From Paracoccus sp. MC1862 (lineage in GTDB: Bacteria; Pseudomonadota; Alphaproteobacteria; Rhodobacterales; Rhodobacteraceae), in contig NZ_CP067225.1 of assembly GCF_016617715.1 (NCBI RefSeq), positions 1,116,001-1,180,000 of the forward strand: a DNA stretch of 64,000 nt. Reading direction: 5' to 3'. Position numbers and translations under genes: made by a program. Numbering within the stretch: the stretch's first letter is position 1; each line of letters opens with the position of its first letter. The notes under the pieces are model-generated. The model searched no databases. It worked only from the letters and a program-made list of their open reading frames with translations, and had not been told where the DNA came from. Positions 36,429 to 45,365 of the stretch are shown here, piece after piece.

Positions 36429-36511
36429 GACGAAATGCGTCCGGCGCCGCAGTTGCGCCGCGCCGAATAACCTTCATTCTTGGATGGTTGCAGCGGCGGT
36501 GCCCGCGGCGA

Positions 36512-37147
36512 TCACGCGATCAGCCGCGCCTCGGTCACGGACTGCACGTCGCCAAGGCTGTTGCCGGGGGCGAGGTCGATCACCCGGAAACCTTCGGGTG
36601 TCACGGCGAACACCCCGAGGTCGGTATAGACGCGCGTGACCACCCCTGCCCCGGTCAGCGGGAAGCTGCAGCGTCGCAGCAGCTTCGGACTACCCTCACG
36701 CGTGGTGTGGCGCATGATAGCGAAGATCTGCGGCACTCCGGCTACAAGGTCCATGGCCCCGCCCACCGCGGGCGGGAAGCTCTCGTCCAGCGTCGCCCAG
36801 TTCGCCAGGTCGCCGTTCTCGGCCACCTGATAGGCGCCGAGCACCGCGATATCGAGATGCCCGCCCCGCATCATCGCGAAGCTGTCGGTGTGATCGAAGA
36901 AGGACGCGCCCGGCAGTGTTGTGACGAACTTCTTGCTGGCGTCGATCAGCTCTGGGTCTTCCTGCCCCGGCGCCGGCGAGGGGCCGACGCCGAGAAGGCC
37001 GTTCTCGGTCTGGTACATCACCTCGCGCCCTTTGGGCACGAAGGCCGCAACGAGATTTGGCAGGCCGATGCCGAGGTTGACATAGGCGCCGTCGGGAATG
37101 TCCTGCGCCAGCCGTGCGGCCATCTGGTCGTCGCTCAGGCGGTTCAT
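36512..37147 (-). CDS. 3-oxoacid CoA-transferase, subunit B
   Basis: 211 residues. Carries the catalytic glutamate in the signature YQTENGLLGVG (about residue 47), plus YVNLGIGLPNLVA and VGGAMDLVAGVPQI. Forms a heteromer with the upstream subunit A to move CoA between acids (succinyl-CoA:3-oxoacid or glutaconate type). Stop codon 84 bp from the convergent membrane protein stop. Start overlaps the subunit A stop by 4 bp (37144-37147). Confidence 0.93.
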   Translation of the reverse strand: MNRLSDDQMAARLAQDIPDGAYVNLGIGLPNLVAAFVPKGREVMYQTENGLLGVGPSPAPGQEDPELIDASKKFVTTLPGASFFDHTDSFAMMRGGHLDIAVLGAYQVAENGDLANWATLDESFPPAVGGAMDLVAGVPQIFAIMRHTTREGSPKLLRRCSFPLTGAGVVTRVYTDLGVFAVTPEGFRVIDLAPGNSLGDVQSVTEARLIA

Positions 37148-37812
37148 GGACGCACTCCGTATTCGGTCAGGCGGTCGATGAAGATGCCGGGCGTCATCAC
37201 GCTTTCTGGGGGAATCGGCTCATCGCTCAGATGCCGCACCTCTGCAATGCTGTGCCGCGCGGCCATCGCCATCACGGGGTTGAAGTTCCGGGCCGTGGCA
37301 TGGAAGGTCAGGTTCCCCCAGCGGTCGCCCCGCTCGGCCCGCACCAGCGCGAAGTCGGCGTGGAGCGGTTTTTCGAAGACATAGCCGCGACCGTCGATCT
37401 CGCGCGTTTCCTTGCCCTCGGCCAGCTTTGTGCCGTAGCCGGTGGGCGTCAGGAAGCCGCCGAGACCAGCAGCGGCCGCGCGGATACGCTCGGCCAGCGT
37501 GCCCTGCGGGACGATCTCGAGCTCGACCTCGCTCGCCTCGAAGCGCCGCTCGAACCAGATCGAACCGGGGGTGCGGGGGTAGGAGCAGATCACCTTCGCA
37601 ACCCGCCCCTCGCGCAGCAGCGCCGACGTTCCCGTCTCAAAGGAACCGGCGTTGTTCGAGATGATCGTCAACCCCTTCGCCCCGTGGTCCAGAAGCGCGC
37701 CGAGCAGCCCGAAGGGGATGCCGGATTCCCCGAAGCCCCCGACCATGATGGTGGCGCCATCGTGGATTGGCGCCACCGCGGAGGCCAGGTCGGCCACTCG
37801 CTTGTCGATCAT
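37144..37812 (-). CDS. 3-oxoacid CoA-transferase, subunit A
   Basis: 222 residues; CoA-binding motif as IMVGGFGESGIPFGLL (about 23-38), then SNNAGSFETG and GYGTKLAEGKETREIDGRGY. Start ATG 37812 overlaps the stop of the TRAP permease gene, giving a bottom-strand operon of TAXI receptor, permease, subunit A and subunit B that imports an acid and converts it to its CoA ester. Confidence 0.93.
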   Translation of the reverse strand: MIDKRVADLASAVAPIHDGATIMVGGFGESGIPFGLLGALLDHGAKGLTIISNNAGSFETGTSALLREGRVAKVICSYPRTPGSIWFERRFEASEVELEIVPQGTLAERIRAAAAGLGGFLTPTGYGTKLAEGKETREIDGRGYVFEKPLHADFALVRAERGDRWGNLTFHATARNFNPVMAMAARHSIAEVRHLSDEPIPPESVMTPGIFIDRLTEYGVRP

Positions 37813-39797
37813 GTCGTTGCCTTCATCTGATTTTTCGCCCGGAACCACTCATAGAAAATCGCAATAGCGATCACCACGAGACCCAGGACATCCGTGTAGA
37901 ATTCCGGAATGATCGTGAGGATGGCGCCGATGGTGAACAGCACCCGTCCGACCATGCTGATGATGCCGACGCGGTAGAGATAGGCTTCGAAGGCGACCGT
38001 CAGCGCCCAGAGAGCGATCAGGGCCATCACCAGCGCGCTCAACACGTCTGCCCAGGTTCCCTGCATCAGCAGGGCCGGGTCGTAGATGAAGATGAACGGG
38101 AGGATGAACTTCGCATTGCCCAGCCGCATCGTGAACAGGCTGGTCTTGAACGGGTCCGACTTGGCGATGTTCGCCGCCGTGATCGACGCCAGCGCAACCG
38201 GCGGCGTGATGTAGGACAGCATCCCCCAGTAAAGGATGAACATGTGGCTGCCGATGGGGTTGAGCCCGGCCTGCACCAGCGCGGGCGCCAGCAGGATCGA
38301 CAGGAAGATGTAGGCGGCGCTGACCGTCATCCCCAATCCGAGGATGAAGCTCGTGAGCGCGCCGGCAATCAGCATCAGCAGCACGTTGCCGCCAGCCAGA
38401 ATCAGCAGTTCGCGCGAAAAGGCGCCTGCAACGCCGGTGTATGACAGACCGCCGACCACCAGTCCGATCCCGGCGAGGATCGCCACCAGCGAGCCGATAT
38501 TCTTTGCGACGTCGAGCAGCAGGTCCAGCGCGCGGCGCGCGTTCAGCCGGGTCCGGGGGTTGAAGGACGTGGCGATGATCATCGCAAGGGACGCGAAATA
38601 CGGCGAGTAGCTTTCCAGCCGCATGACCATCAGCACGTAGATTAGCACGACGAGCGACAGAAGGTAGGGCCAGCCCGAAATCAGCGTGCGCCCGAGCGGC
38701 GGGATTTCTTCCTCCGGCAGGCCCTTCAGGCCCTCGCGCGCGGCGTAGAGATCGACCTGGAACAGCAGCGCGGCGTAGAACAGGACCGCCGGCAGGAAGG
38801 CCGCGATTGCCACTTCGGCGTAAGGAATGCCGAGGAACGAGGCCATGATGAACGCGACCGTGCCCATGACCGGGGGCATCAGCGTCGCGCCGCTCGACGC
38901 GGTTGCCTCGATGGCGGCGGCGTAGGTTCGGGAATAGCCCACCCGCATCATCGTCGGAATGGTGAACGGGCCGGTGGTCAGGATATTGGAAATGACGCTG
39001 CCCGACAGCGAGCCCAGAAGCCCTGAGCTCAGCACCGAGACTTTTGCCGGCCCGCCCCGGCGGCGACCCAGAAGCGCCGCTGCCAGGTCCATGAAGAAGT
39101 CGCTGCCCTTGGTGATCGTAAGGACCGATCCGAAGATGACGAACCCGATCACCAGTTCCGCCACCACCTGCATGGGCAGGCCGACGATGCTTTCGACGCC
39201 AAGGACATGGGCGCGCACCGCTTCCGGCAGGCTGTAGGCGGTGCCCCACAGGAAACCGGGCATGTAGCCCGCAAACAGCGGATAGGCGGCGAAGAACAGC
39301 GCCGTGCATAGCAGGATATTACCGCCCCCGCGCCGGACCCCTTCGAGCGCCGCGACCAGCACGATCACGGCGGCGATGTCCGCCGACAGCGGGGCGGCGA
39401 ACTCCCACCCCTCCTGGATGATGCGCAGGCCGTTATTGCCCAAATAGAGGGTTGCGCCGAAGGTCAGCACCACCAGAACCCAGTCGAACCACGGCACCGT
39501 CGTCGCCCATTTCGGGCTGGACGGCATCGTGATGAAGGCGATCGAAAGGAAAACGCCGATCAGATAATAAAGATACGAGTTGCCGAGCGGCTGGAAGCCG
39601 AACAGGTTGAGCAGGAAAACTTGGTTGATTGCCAGCAGCACGCCAGCGGCGCCGAGGATATACACTACGATCAGCGCGAAGCCCGAGGGGCGCGCCGGCC
39701 GTGGAGGATCAGAGCTGTGGTGCATGTGCTGCTCGTCCGTGGTCACCTGACCAACCGGCGGCGGTATCTTTGCGTCTGTGACTGATTCTTGGGTCAT
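37809..39797 (-). CDS. TRAP transporter permease, fused small and large subunits (TAXI type)
   Basis: About 662 residues from ATG 39797; an in-frame TTG three codons upstream is less likely. Inner-membrane protein with 15 or more segments: an N-terminal 4-TM DctQ-like part and a C-terminal DctM-like part with GGPAKVSVLSSGLLGSLSGS, ASSGATLMPPVMGTVAFIMA and LGMTVSAAYIFLSILLAPAL. Works with the TAXI receptor encoded 67 bp upstream, driven by an ion gradient. Paralogue of the permease at 62210. Confidence 0.94.
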   Translation of the reverse strand: MTQESVTDAKIPPPVGQVTTDEQHMHHSSDPPRPARPSGFALIVVYILGAAGVLLAINQVFLLNLFGFQPLGNSYLYYLIGVFLSIAFITMPSSPKWATTVPWFDWVLVVLTFGATLYLGNNGLRIIQEGWEFAAPLSADIAAVIVLVAALEGVRRGGGNILLCTALFFAAYPLFAGYMPGFLWGTAYSLPEAVRAHVLGVESIVGLPMQVVAELVIGFVIFGSVLTITKGSDFFMDLAAALLGRRRGGPAKVSVLSSGLLGSLSGSVISNILTTGPFTIPTMMRVGYSRTYAAAIEATASSGATLMPPVMGTVAFIMASFLGIPYAEVAIAAFLPAVLFYAALLFQVDLYAAREGLKGLPEEEIPPLGRTLISGWPYLLSLVVLIYVLMVMRLESYSPYFASLAMIIATSFNPRTRLNARRALDLLLDVAKNIGSLVAILAGIGLVVGGLSYTGVAGAFSRELLILAGGNVLLMLIAGALTSFILGLGMTVSAAYIFLSILLAPALVQAGLNPIGSHMFILYWGMLSYITPPVALASITAANIAKSDPFKTSLFTMRLGNAKFILPFIFIYDPALLMQGTWADVLSALVMALIALWALTVAFEAYLYRVGIISMVGRVLFTIGAILTIIPEFYTDVLGLVVIAIAIFYEWFRAKNQMKATT

Positions 39798-39864
39798 CGG
39801 GTCCAATCCTGAAAATCGGCGAGCCGACGCATACCCGCGCCGGCTCGGTTAGCAGAGGCAGACC

Positions 39865-40992
39865 TCAGTTGGATCCCTGACCAAGAGCCGCCTTGGCCTC
39901 GGCCCACTGCGCCGCGAATTGTTCAGGCGGCAGGTCTCGGTTCGCCGGCAGGAACTCCTCCCATGCGGCGCGAAGCGCGTCGAGACGGGCGATCCGCTCC
40001 TGGTTCCAGGCTTCGGACTCGTCGGTCCAGATGCCCTTCTCGGTCAGATAGCGGACCGCGCCCTCGTGGAAGGGAACGTCGATCGGGGGTGTCCCGGAGA
40101 TGTTCAGATCCCAGCGGTGCATGGTCGCGGTGGCGTTCTTGTAGAGATCGAAGCTCTCATCCAGCGCCTTGGTGAACGCGTAGACCTCGTCGGCCGACTT
40201 GTCAGCGAGAGTTACGATCACCGGATAGCGATAGGCCGCCATTGAAACCTTCTCGCCCGGTGCAAGGCCGGCAGCGATATCTTCCTCGAATGGGCCCATG
40301 ATCGGCAGAACGTCCAGCAGCTTGGCCCAGCCTTCCTGGTCGTTCGGGTCAAGAGTCACCCACTTGATCCCCCGTGGGGACGACGCAAGTTCGTAAAGCT
40401 GGCTGGTCGTCGGAGTGGTGCAGGTGAAGTCCGCCTCGTTCCTGGTCATGGAGCTCATGGCGGCCGCATAGGTCGGGAACATCACGACCTCGACATCGTC
40501 CAGCGTCAAGTCACCGAACGCCAGGACCGCTTCGCACTTGACGTTGATCGACGGATTGCCGACCACGAAAGCGGCGCGCTTGCCGCGCGCGTCGGCGATC
40601 GTCTCGATCCCGGCATCCCCCGCCGCCACCATCGACAGCGACGCCGGACGGCCGGCGACCGCACGCAGGTTCTGCGGGCCGAACTCGGGCACGGCATAGT
40701 CGTAGTCGCCTTCCGACAGGAAGTAGGTCTCGGTCGCGAGGAAGCCGTAATCGGCCCGGCCCAGCAGCAGCGGCTGCAGGCGGCCGATCCCGCTGCCCGA
40801 CGGCTGGATGCGAATCCGGGTGTTGGCGTGGCGCCCGAAAGCATCGGCGATCGCCGAGGCTTCGGCGTAGCCTGCCGAGCCCACGTCATAGGCCGTCCAG
40901 ATCATCGTATTGGGCAGTTCCTGCGCCACCGCCCCAGTGACGCCAAGCGCGAGGGCGATTGTGCTGGCGCGGATTGTACTAAAGAAATTCAT
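39865..40992 (-). CDS. TAXI-family TRAP solute-binding protein
   Basis: 375 residues; signal peptide MNFFSTIRASTIALALGVTG ending AVA-QE. TAXI features: YDVGSAGYAEASAIADAFG, IRIQPSGSGIGRLQPLLLGR, DYGFLATETYFLSEGDYD, MTRNEADFTCTTPTTSQLYE. Binds the imported carboxylate in the periplasm. First gene of the transporter/CoA-transferase operon, divergent from the LysR gene with 188 bp between starts. Confidence 0.92.
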   Translation of the reverse strand: MNFFSTIRASTIALALGVTGAVAQELPNTMIWTAYDVGSAGYAEASAIADAFGRHANTRIRIQPSGSGIGRLQPLLLGRADYGFLATETYFLSEGDYDYAVPEFGPQNLRAVAGRPASLSMVAAGDAGIETIADARGKRAAFVVGNPSINVKCEAVLAFGDLTLDDVEVVMFPTYAAAMSSMTRNEADFTCTTPTTSQLYELASSPRGIKWVTLDPNDQEGWAKLLDVLPIMGPFEEDIAAGLAPGEKVSMAAYRYPVIVTLADKSADEVYAFTKALDESFDLYKNATATMHRWDLNISGTPPIDVPFHEGAVRYLTEKGIWTDESEAWNQERIARLDALRAAWEEFLPANRDLPPEQFAAQWAEAKAALGQGSN

Positions 40993-41131
40993 GGATGTTC
41001 CTCCCAAAACACCTGCAGGGCCGTCATGGCATCCGACGCGAGTGTGGCGCCTGCCTGCTAACTGATCTCACTCTCCCCATCCGGCCTGCGGTGGGCAGGG
41101 CCGAAGCTGACAAAGGTTTGCGTGTTGCGGC

Positions 41132-41146
41132 GCATAATTCAAATGC
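41132..41146. promoter_or_regulatory. candidate LysR-type operator
   Basis: GCATAATTCAAATGC is an interrupted palindrome (GCAT-7-ATGC) containing the T-N11-A spacing usual for LysR-type sites. It lies 35 bp before the LysR start in the divergent intergenic region. It could serve both autoregulation and control of the TAXI operon. Confidence 0.45.
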
Positions 41147-41180
41147 ATTGCCAGCATTTCAGCGATACTGTGGAGGCATC

Positions 41181-42149
41181 ATGGACCTACGACAACTTCG
41201 CAGCTTCCTGGAAATTTGCCGCGCCGGCAGCATCACTCAGGCGGCCGACCGGCTGAACATGGCCCAACCCGCCCTGACCCGCCAGATCCAGTCGCTGGAG
41301 GAGGAGATGGGTGTTCTGCTACTGCACCGTCACGGACGCGGCGTCAGCCTCACAGCACAGGGCGAGCTGCTGCAGGCCCGCTCGCGTCAGTTGCTCGAGG
41401 ATGCCGACGATCTGGTCCGCGTCGTGTCGGGCCGCGACGGCGAACTGCGCGGCATGGTCAGGTTGGGCCTGCCCCCCGCGCTGGCCGAGGTGCTGACCGC
41501 TCCCCTCATCGAGCGGTTCATGACCGAACACCCCCATGCCCAGCTGCGCGTCAGCTCGGGTTTCACCGGCCATGTGCGCGACTGGCTGCGGCGCGGCGAG
41601 GTCGATCTGGGCGTGACCTACGAGCTCGCGCTGGCGCGTGGCCAGCGTGCAATCCCGCTCCTGCGGGAAGAGTTGTGCCTGATCTGCCCGCCCGGCGAGC
41701 CACTGGCAGGCGAGCCGATCACCTTTGCCGAGGCGTTCTCAGGGCCGCTGATCCTGCCCACGCCGATTCATGCGCTGCGGCAGTTGATCGACAAGGCGGC
41801 CGATATCCGTGGCATCGTGCCGGTGGTCGTGGCCGAGATCGACGTGGTGTCGGCCATGCTCACGCTGGTAGAGAAGAACCTCGGCCGTACGATCCTGTCG
41901 CGTGCGATGGGAGGACAGGCGGCGCAAGTGGGCTCGCGGCTGGTCATCCGGCCGATCGTCGATCCTGTGCTGAGCCGGATGCTTGCGTTGTGGCAGTCAC
42001 CGGCGCGCGACAGCACCCCTGTCGTGCGCCGCTTTGCGCAGGAACTGCTGGAGCAGGCGCGGCTCATGGTCCAGCAGGGCGCCTGGCCGGGCGCACTGCC
42101 AGTCCGACCGGATATTGAGCACGAGGGCGAAACGCAGGAACGGAACTGA
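41181..42149 (+). CDS. LysR-family transcriptional regulator
   Basis: 322 residues. N-terminal winged helix (MDLRQLRSFLEICRAGSITQ, DRLNMAQPALTRQIQSLEEE), then a periplasmic-binding-like effector domain (LRGMVRLGLPPALAEVLTA, LLREELCLICPPGEPL). Close to the CynR/NAC-like regulators of aromatic and organic acid catabolism. ATG 41181 follows TGGAGGC. Divergent from the TAXI operon, which it most likely controls, with the imported acid or its CoA ester as inducer (inference). Confidence 0.93.
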   Translation: MDLRQLRSFLEICRAGSITQAADRLNMAQPALTRQIQSLEEEMGVLLLHRHGRGVSLTAQGELLQARSRQLLEDADDLVRVVSGRDGELRGMVRLGLPPALAEVLTAPLIERFMTEHPHAQLRVSSGFTGHVRDWLRRGEVDLGVTYELALARGQRAIPLLREELCLICPPGEPLAGEPITFAEAFSGPLILPTPIHALRQLIDKAADIRGIVPVVVAEIDVVSAMLTLVEKNLGRTILSRAMGGQAAQVGSRLVIRPIVDPVLSRMLALWQSPARDSTPVVRRFAQELLEQARLMVQQGAWPGALPVRPDIEHEGETQERN

Positions 42150-42404
42150 GCCAGCGGCGGCTTGGACCTGCATCGTTTCTGTTCCGGTCCGGCGCTCATG
42201 TGAGGCAGCCCCTTCCAGTTCGTGTTGAAGCCGCCCCGGGCAAGAGACCGCTCGGGGCGATCTCGTGCTGGTCTATCCGAAGAGGTCTCGCTCGTAGATC
42301 TTCCCCTTGGCAAGGCTCTGATGATCAAAGCCGTCTGAAGGTGCGAACCTGGGCTTGATCCATGACACTCGCAAATTAGGTCGTTCGGTCACCGGGTGGC
42401 GCCC

Positions 42405-43737
42405 GGGAGTGTCCTGAACTCCGTGTATCTGATCCGGCCCATGCGGTTTTCAGATACAGTCAGGCGTCGAAGCGCCCGGCGAACATTATGGCCAGCTGAT
42501 TTCGTGCGGCAACCCATTCCCGGACGGCCCTGCCGCCCTTCTCGAAGTTGCGGATGGCCAGAAAGATCAGCTTGGTGGCAGCCTCTTCGGTGGGGAACGA
42601 GCCCTTGGTCTTCAGGGTTTTTCGCAACACCCGGTTCAGCGATTCCACCGCGTTGGTCGTGTAGATGATCTTCCGGATCGGGACGCTGAAGGCAAAGAAC
42701 GGGATCACCTCGGCCCATGCCCGGCGCCAGGCCGGGGCAATGGACGGGTATTTCCCGGCCCATGTCCCCTCGAAGTCATCGAGCCGGCGGGCGGCCTCCT
42801 CGGCAGTCGGGGCCTCATAGATCGGGCGCAGGTCGGCGGCCACCGCCTTGCGGTCTTTCCAGCTGCAGAAGTTCATCGAGTGCCGGATCAGGTGGACGAT
42901 GCAGGTCTGGACCGTGGTTTCCGGGAAGGCGGCGGTGATCGCCTCCGGGAAGCCCTTCAACCCGTCCACAACGGCGATCAGGATGTCCTGGACGCCGCGG
43001 TTGCGCAGCTCGTTCATCACCGACAGCCAGAACTTGGCACCTTCGTTGTCGGCGATCCAAAGCCCAAGAACCTCGCGCTCGCCCTCCCGCGTGACGCCCA
43101 GGGCGATGTAGACCGCCTTGTTCCGCACCATCCGGCTGTCGGCATCGCGAATCTTGACGCGCAGGGCGTCAAAGATGACGATCGGATACATCCGGTCCAG
43201 CGCCCGGTGCTGCCAGTCCCGGACCTCCTCCAGCACGGCATCGGTGACGCGGCTGATCAGGTCCGGCGACACCCGCAGTCCGTAGAGATCCTCGAGATGC
43301 GCCTGGATGTCGCGCACCGAAAGCCCGGCAGCATAGAGCCCGATGATCTTGTCATCCACTCCGTCGATCCGGGTCTGGCCCTTCCTGACCAGCTCGGGCT
43401 CGAAGCTGCCGTCCCGGTCGCGCGGCACCGCCAGCGGCACCTCGCCATCCGAGCCCTTCACCCGCTTCGTCGCGGTGCCATTGCGGCGGTTGGCCTGGTC
43501 GGGCGGCGGCTCGGCTCCAGCCTCATAGCCCAGGTGCGCAGTCAGTTCGGCCCCGAGCATCCGCTCCATCAGCCGAACCTTCAGTTCCTTCATCAGCCCG
43601 GCATCGCCGAGCAGATCCTCGGGCCGCTTGCAGCCCTTCAGCAACTCGTCCAGCAGCTCGTTGGAAATCGTCATCTTCCTTGCTCCTCTCAGGAAGCATG
43701 GACCGGGTCAGTCATACACAGAAGATCAGACACTCTC
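42405..43737 (-). mobile_element. IS256-family element 4, with 9-bp target repeats
   Basis: 1333 bp. Inverted ends share AGTGTC and GTGTAT. Flanked by GTGGCGCCC at 42396-42404 and 43738-43746. It landed in the last codons of the small gene at 43967-43689. The 255 bp between the LysR stop and this element contain no gene I can see. Confidence 0.92.
42460..43674 (-). CDS. IS256-family transposase 4, intact
   Basis: 404 residues. DDE acids lie in YPIVIFDALRVKI, LIAVVDGLKGFP and TTNAVESLNRVLRK. N-terminal segment GCKRPEDLLGDAGLMKELKV is typical. ATG 43674 is preceded by AGGAGCAAGGAAG. No lesion; from a different IS256 subgroup than elements 1-3. Confidence 0.94.
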   Translation of the reverse strand: MTISNELLDELLKGCKRPEDLLGDAGLMKELKVRLMERMLGAELTAHLGYEAGAEPPPDQANRRNGTATKRVKGSDGEVPLAVPRDRDGSFEPELVRKGQTRIDGVDDKIIGLYAAGLSVRDIQAHLEDLYGLRVSPDLISRVTDAVLEEVRDWQHRALDRMYPIVIFDALRVKIRDADSRMVRNKAVYIALGVTREGEREVLGLWIADNEGAKFWLSVMNELRNRGVQDILIAVVDGLKGFPEAITAAFPETTVQTCIVHLIRHSMNFCSWKDRKAVAADLRPIYEAPTAEEAARRLDDFEGTWAGKYPSIAPAWRRAWAEVIPFFAFSVPIRKIIYTTNAVESLNRVLRKTLKTKGSFPTEEAATKLIFLAIRNFEKGGRAVREWVAARNQLAIMFAGRFDA

Positions 43738-43967
43738 GTGGCGCCCAGCACCGCCACGAGCTCCAGGCGCTGGTGCGCGGTCATTGCTTCCAGGTCCACC
43801 TCGAAGGCTTCCCACGCGAACTCTCGCACCTGTCCTTCATTGAGCGTGCCAATATAGTAGCCATAGTTGTCTTGGTGCCGATACGACACTGTCAAAGTGC
43901 CGTAGCGTGCAGTCCAAACGTCGCCGTCGTGTGTGATTGTAATCTGCAACGGGTCGATCTGCATCAC
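43689..43967 (-). CDS. small unknown protein, last codons replaced by IS256
   Basis: 92 residues as it stands, no recognised family: beta-rich N terminus (DGDVWTARYGTLTVSYRHQD) and an acidic helical C terminus (FAWEAFEVDLEAMTAHQRLE). From 43737 down the codons belong to IS256 element 4. Removing the element and one 9-bp repeat gives a stop two codons after GAT (GATR-stop), so the native protein was about 78 residues and nothing essential need be lost. Divergent from the genes leading into tnsA. Confidence 0.55.
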   Translation of the reverse strand: MMQIDPLQITITHDGDVWTARYGTLTVSYRHQDNYGYYIGTLNEGQVREFAWEAFEVDLEAMTAHQRLELVAVLGATRVSDLLCMTDPVHAS

Positions 43968-44212
43968 TCCTCTCCCTCAATCTACCAATCTACGCAGGCT
44001 CTCGAGCCACTCATGTGCAGATAGCCATGCACGGCAGCACCGCATCCACGGCGCTGCGAACTTTTTTCGTCAATTTCCATAAATTCCCTTCGTCCCTCGG
44101 GGAACCGGCCATTCTTTATCTTAAGCAACGACAGACAGGCCCGCAGGAAGGGAGGATGAGGGCGACATTGAAGCTGCCGCACTGGTGCAGCGTATAGAAA
44201 AGAGCGAAGCAA

Positions 44213-44614
44213 ATGTTCGACTCTCGTCCTTCTGAAGTTCGCCGTGACATCCTCGAGCGTGTCCGCCGGTTCTTCTTCGATTATGGCCATGAGCTCACCA
44301 TGGCCGCCTCGATGCTCGGCGGTACCGCTGCCGAGGCGCGGGTGGTATCTTGCGCCATCCATCTCGACCGGAGCCCCTGCATCGATCGCCGCCTCAAGCG
44401 CGATCTTGCGGCCATTCACCGGTGTCTTGCACTTCATGATGTGGGCGATCCGGATGACTTCGACATCTCCCTCTTTTCGACGCTTCATCCCGCGTCCGCC
44501 GAAGTCGAGACAATCTGCCTGCTGACGGACATGCTCGAGGATCTGCTCCACGAGATCGACAGCATGGGGTGCGATCTGGCTGGCGAGGTTGATGGTCCCC
44601 TGATCGCTGCCTGA
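44213..44614 (+). CDS. unknown protein upstream of tnsA (1)
   Basis: 133 residues, predicted mostly helical, with several Cys and Leu-rich stretches (DILERVRRFFFDYGHELTMA; VETICLLTDMLEDLLHEIDS). No family recognised. A bottom-strand frame covers the same bases, but this one has a purine-rich leader (AGAAAAGAGCGAAG), lies in the direction of the tns genes and shows better codon-position GC bias. 245 bp separate it from the divergent small gene; an A/T-rich patch near 44070 may hold its promoter. Possibly an accessory gene of this transposon family. Confidence 0.5.
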   Translation: MFDSRPSEVRRDILERVRRFFFDYGHELTMAASMLGGTAAEARVVSCAIHLDRSPCIDRRLKRDLAAIHRCLALHDVGDPDDFDISLFSTLHPASAEVETICLLTDMLEDLLHEIDSMGCDLAGEVDGPLIAA

Positions 44615-44688
44615 CATCTCTCTCGATCCCCCGGGGATCGAGCCTTGACGCCCGTCCCCAGTACGCCGGGCAACCCTGGAGAGCTGTT

Positions 44689-45132
44689 ATGAAGATCAAC
44701 CCTGTAGCCGCGCCCTCGCTCGACGGGCTGGCGACTGAAACCATCCGTCTCAGACGTGAGCTCCATGAAATGGCGCACGCCGTCTACGTCGGCGGCAACA
44801 TCCGCGACTTCGGGTTTGCGGCGCGGACACTGGGTCGGCTTGCGGAGCGGCAGCCATTTGATAGCCGTGACACCGCTTCTTTCCAGGCGTTGCGCGGCAT
44901 CATCGATACCGACCTCAGCCGAGAAGTCGTCGGGACTGAACGACGCTTCGTGGAGACTCGCTACGACAACGATGGTCAGCATGGTGAGGTTCGCGAGATT
45001 CCGGTCTACAGTGCACGCGGCGAAACGCTCCTGCGCCTGCAAGAAACGCTCAACAGCTTCCTCGCTGCACGTGACGCGGCCTTGGATCGGATTGCAGCGG
45101 ATCGCGCCCTCATGCAACTGCTGCGCACCTGA
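44689..45132 (+). CDS. unknown protein upstream of tnsA (2)
   Basis: 147 residues, soluble and helical (ATETIRLRRELHEMAHAVYV; LRLQETLNSFLAARDAALDR), no recognised family or metal motif. Preceded by GGAGAGCTGTT and 74 bp from the previous gene. Same orientation as tnsA, whose start is 233 bp downstream. It may be cargo or an accessory transposition/target protein; nothing in the sequence decides. Confidence 0.55.
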   Translation: MKINPVAAPSLDGLATETIRLRRELHEMAHAVYVGGNIRDFGFAARTLGRLAERQPFDSRDTASFQALRGIIDTDLSREVVGTERRFVETRYDNDGQHGEVREIPVYSARGETLLRLQETLNSFLAARDAALDRIAADRALMQLLRT

Positions 45133-45365
45133 TTGCGCAGGCGTGGCACCGTTCCCGGGGCGCGAGCCAACGCGCTCCTGGCCACGCCAGATTACGATGT
45201 AAACGGTTATTTCTATCAACCGGACAACGTCTTGCGCGAAAGATGCAGGTTTTCGCTTTGCGGATCCGCAGGTGGATCAATTTCCCCAGAACGAGAGACA
45301 CAGTCCTGATCCGCCATCAGGACAACAACCCACCAACCACGCCTCATGAACCGGAAAAACCGACA

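Noticed and set aside
42220-42260. CGCCCCG...CGGGGCG stem after the LysR gene as a terminator
   Set aside because: The loop is 14 bases and no T-run follows.
43982-44617. Bottom-strand 211-codon frame opposite the unknown gene at 44213
   Set aside because: It overlaps the top-strand gene almost completely, continues into non-coding sequence, has no convincing ribosome site and opposes the direction of the tns genes.
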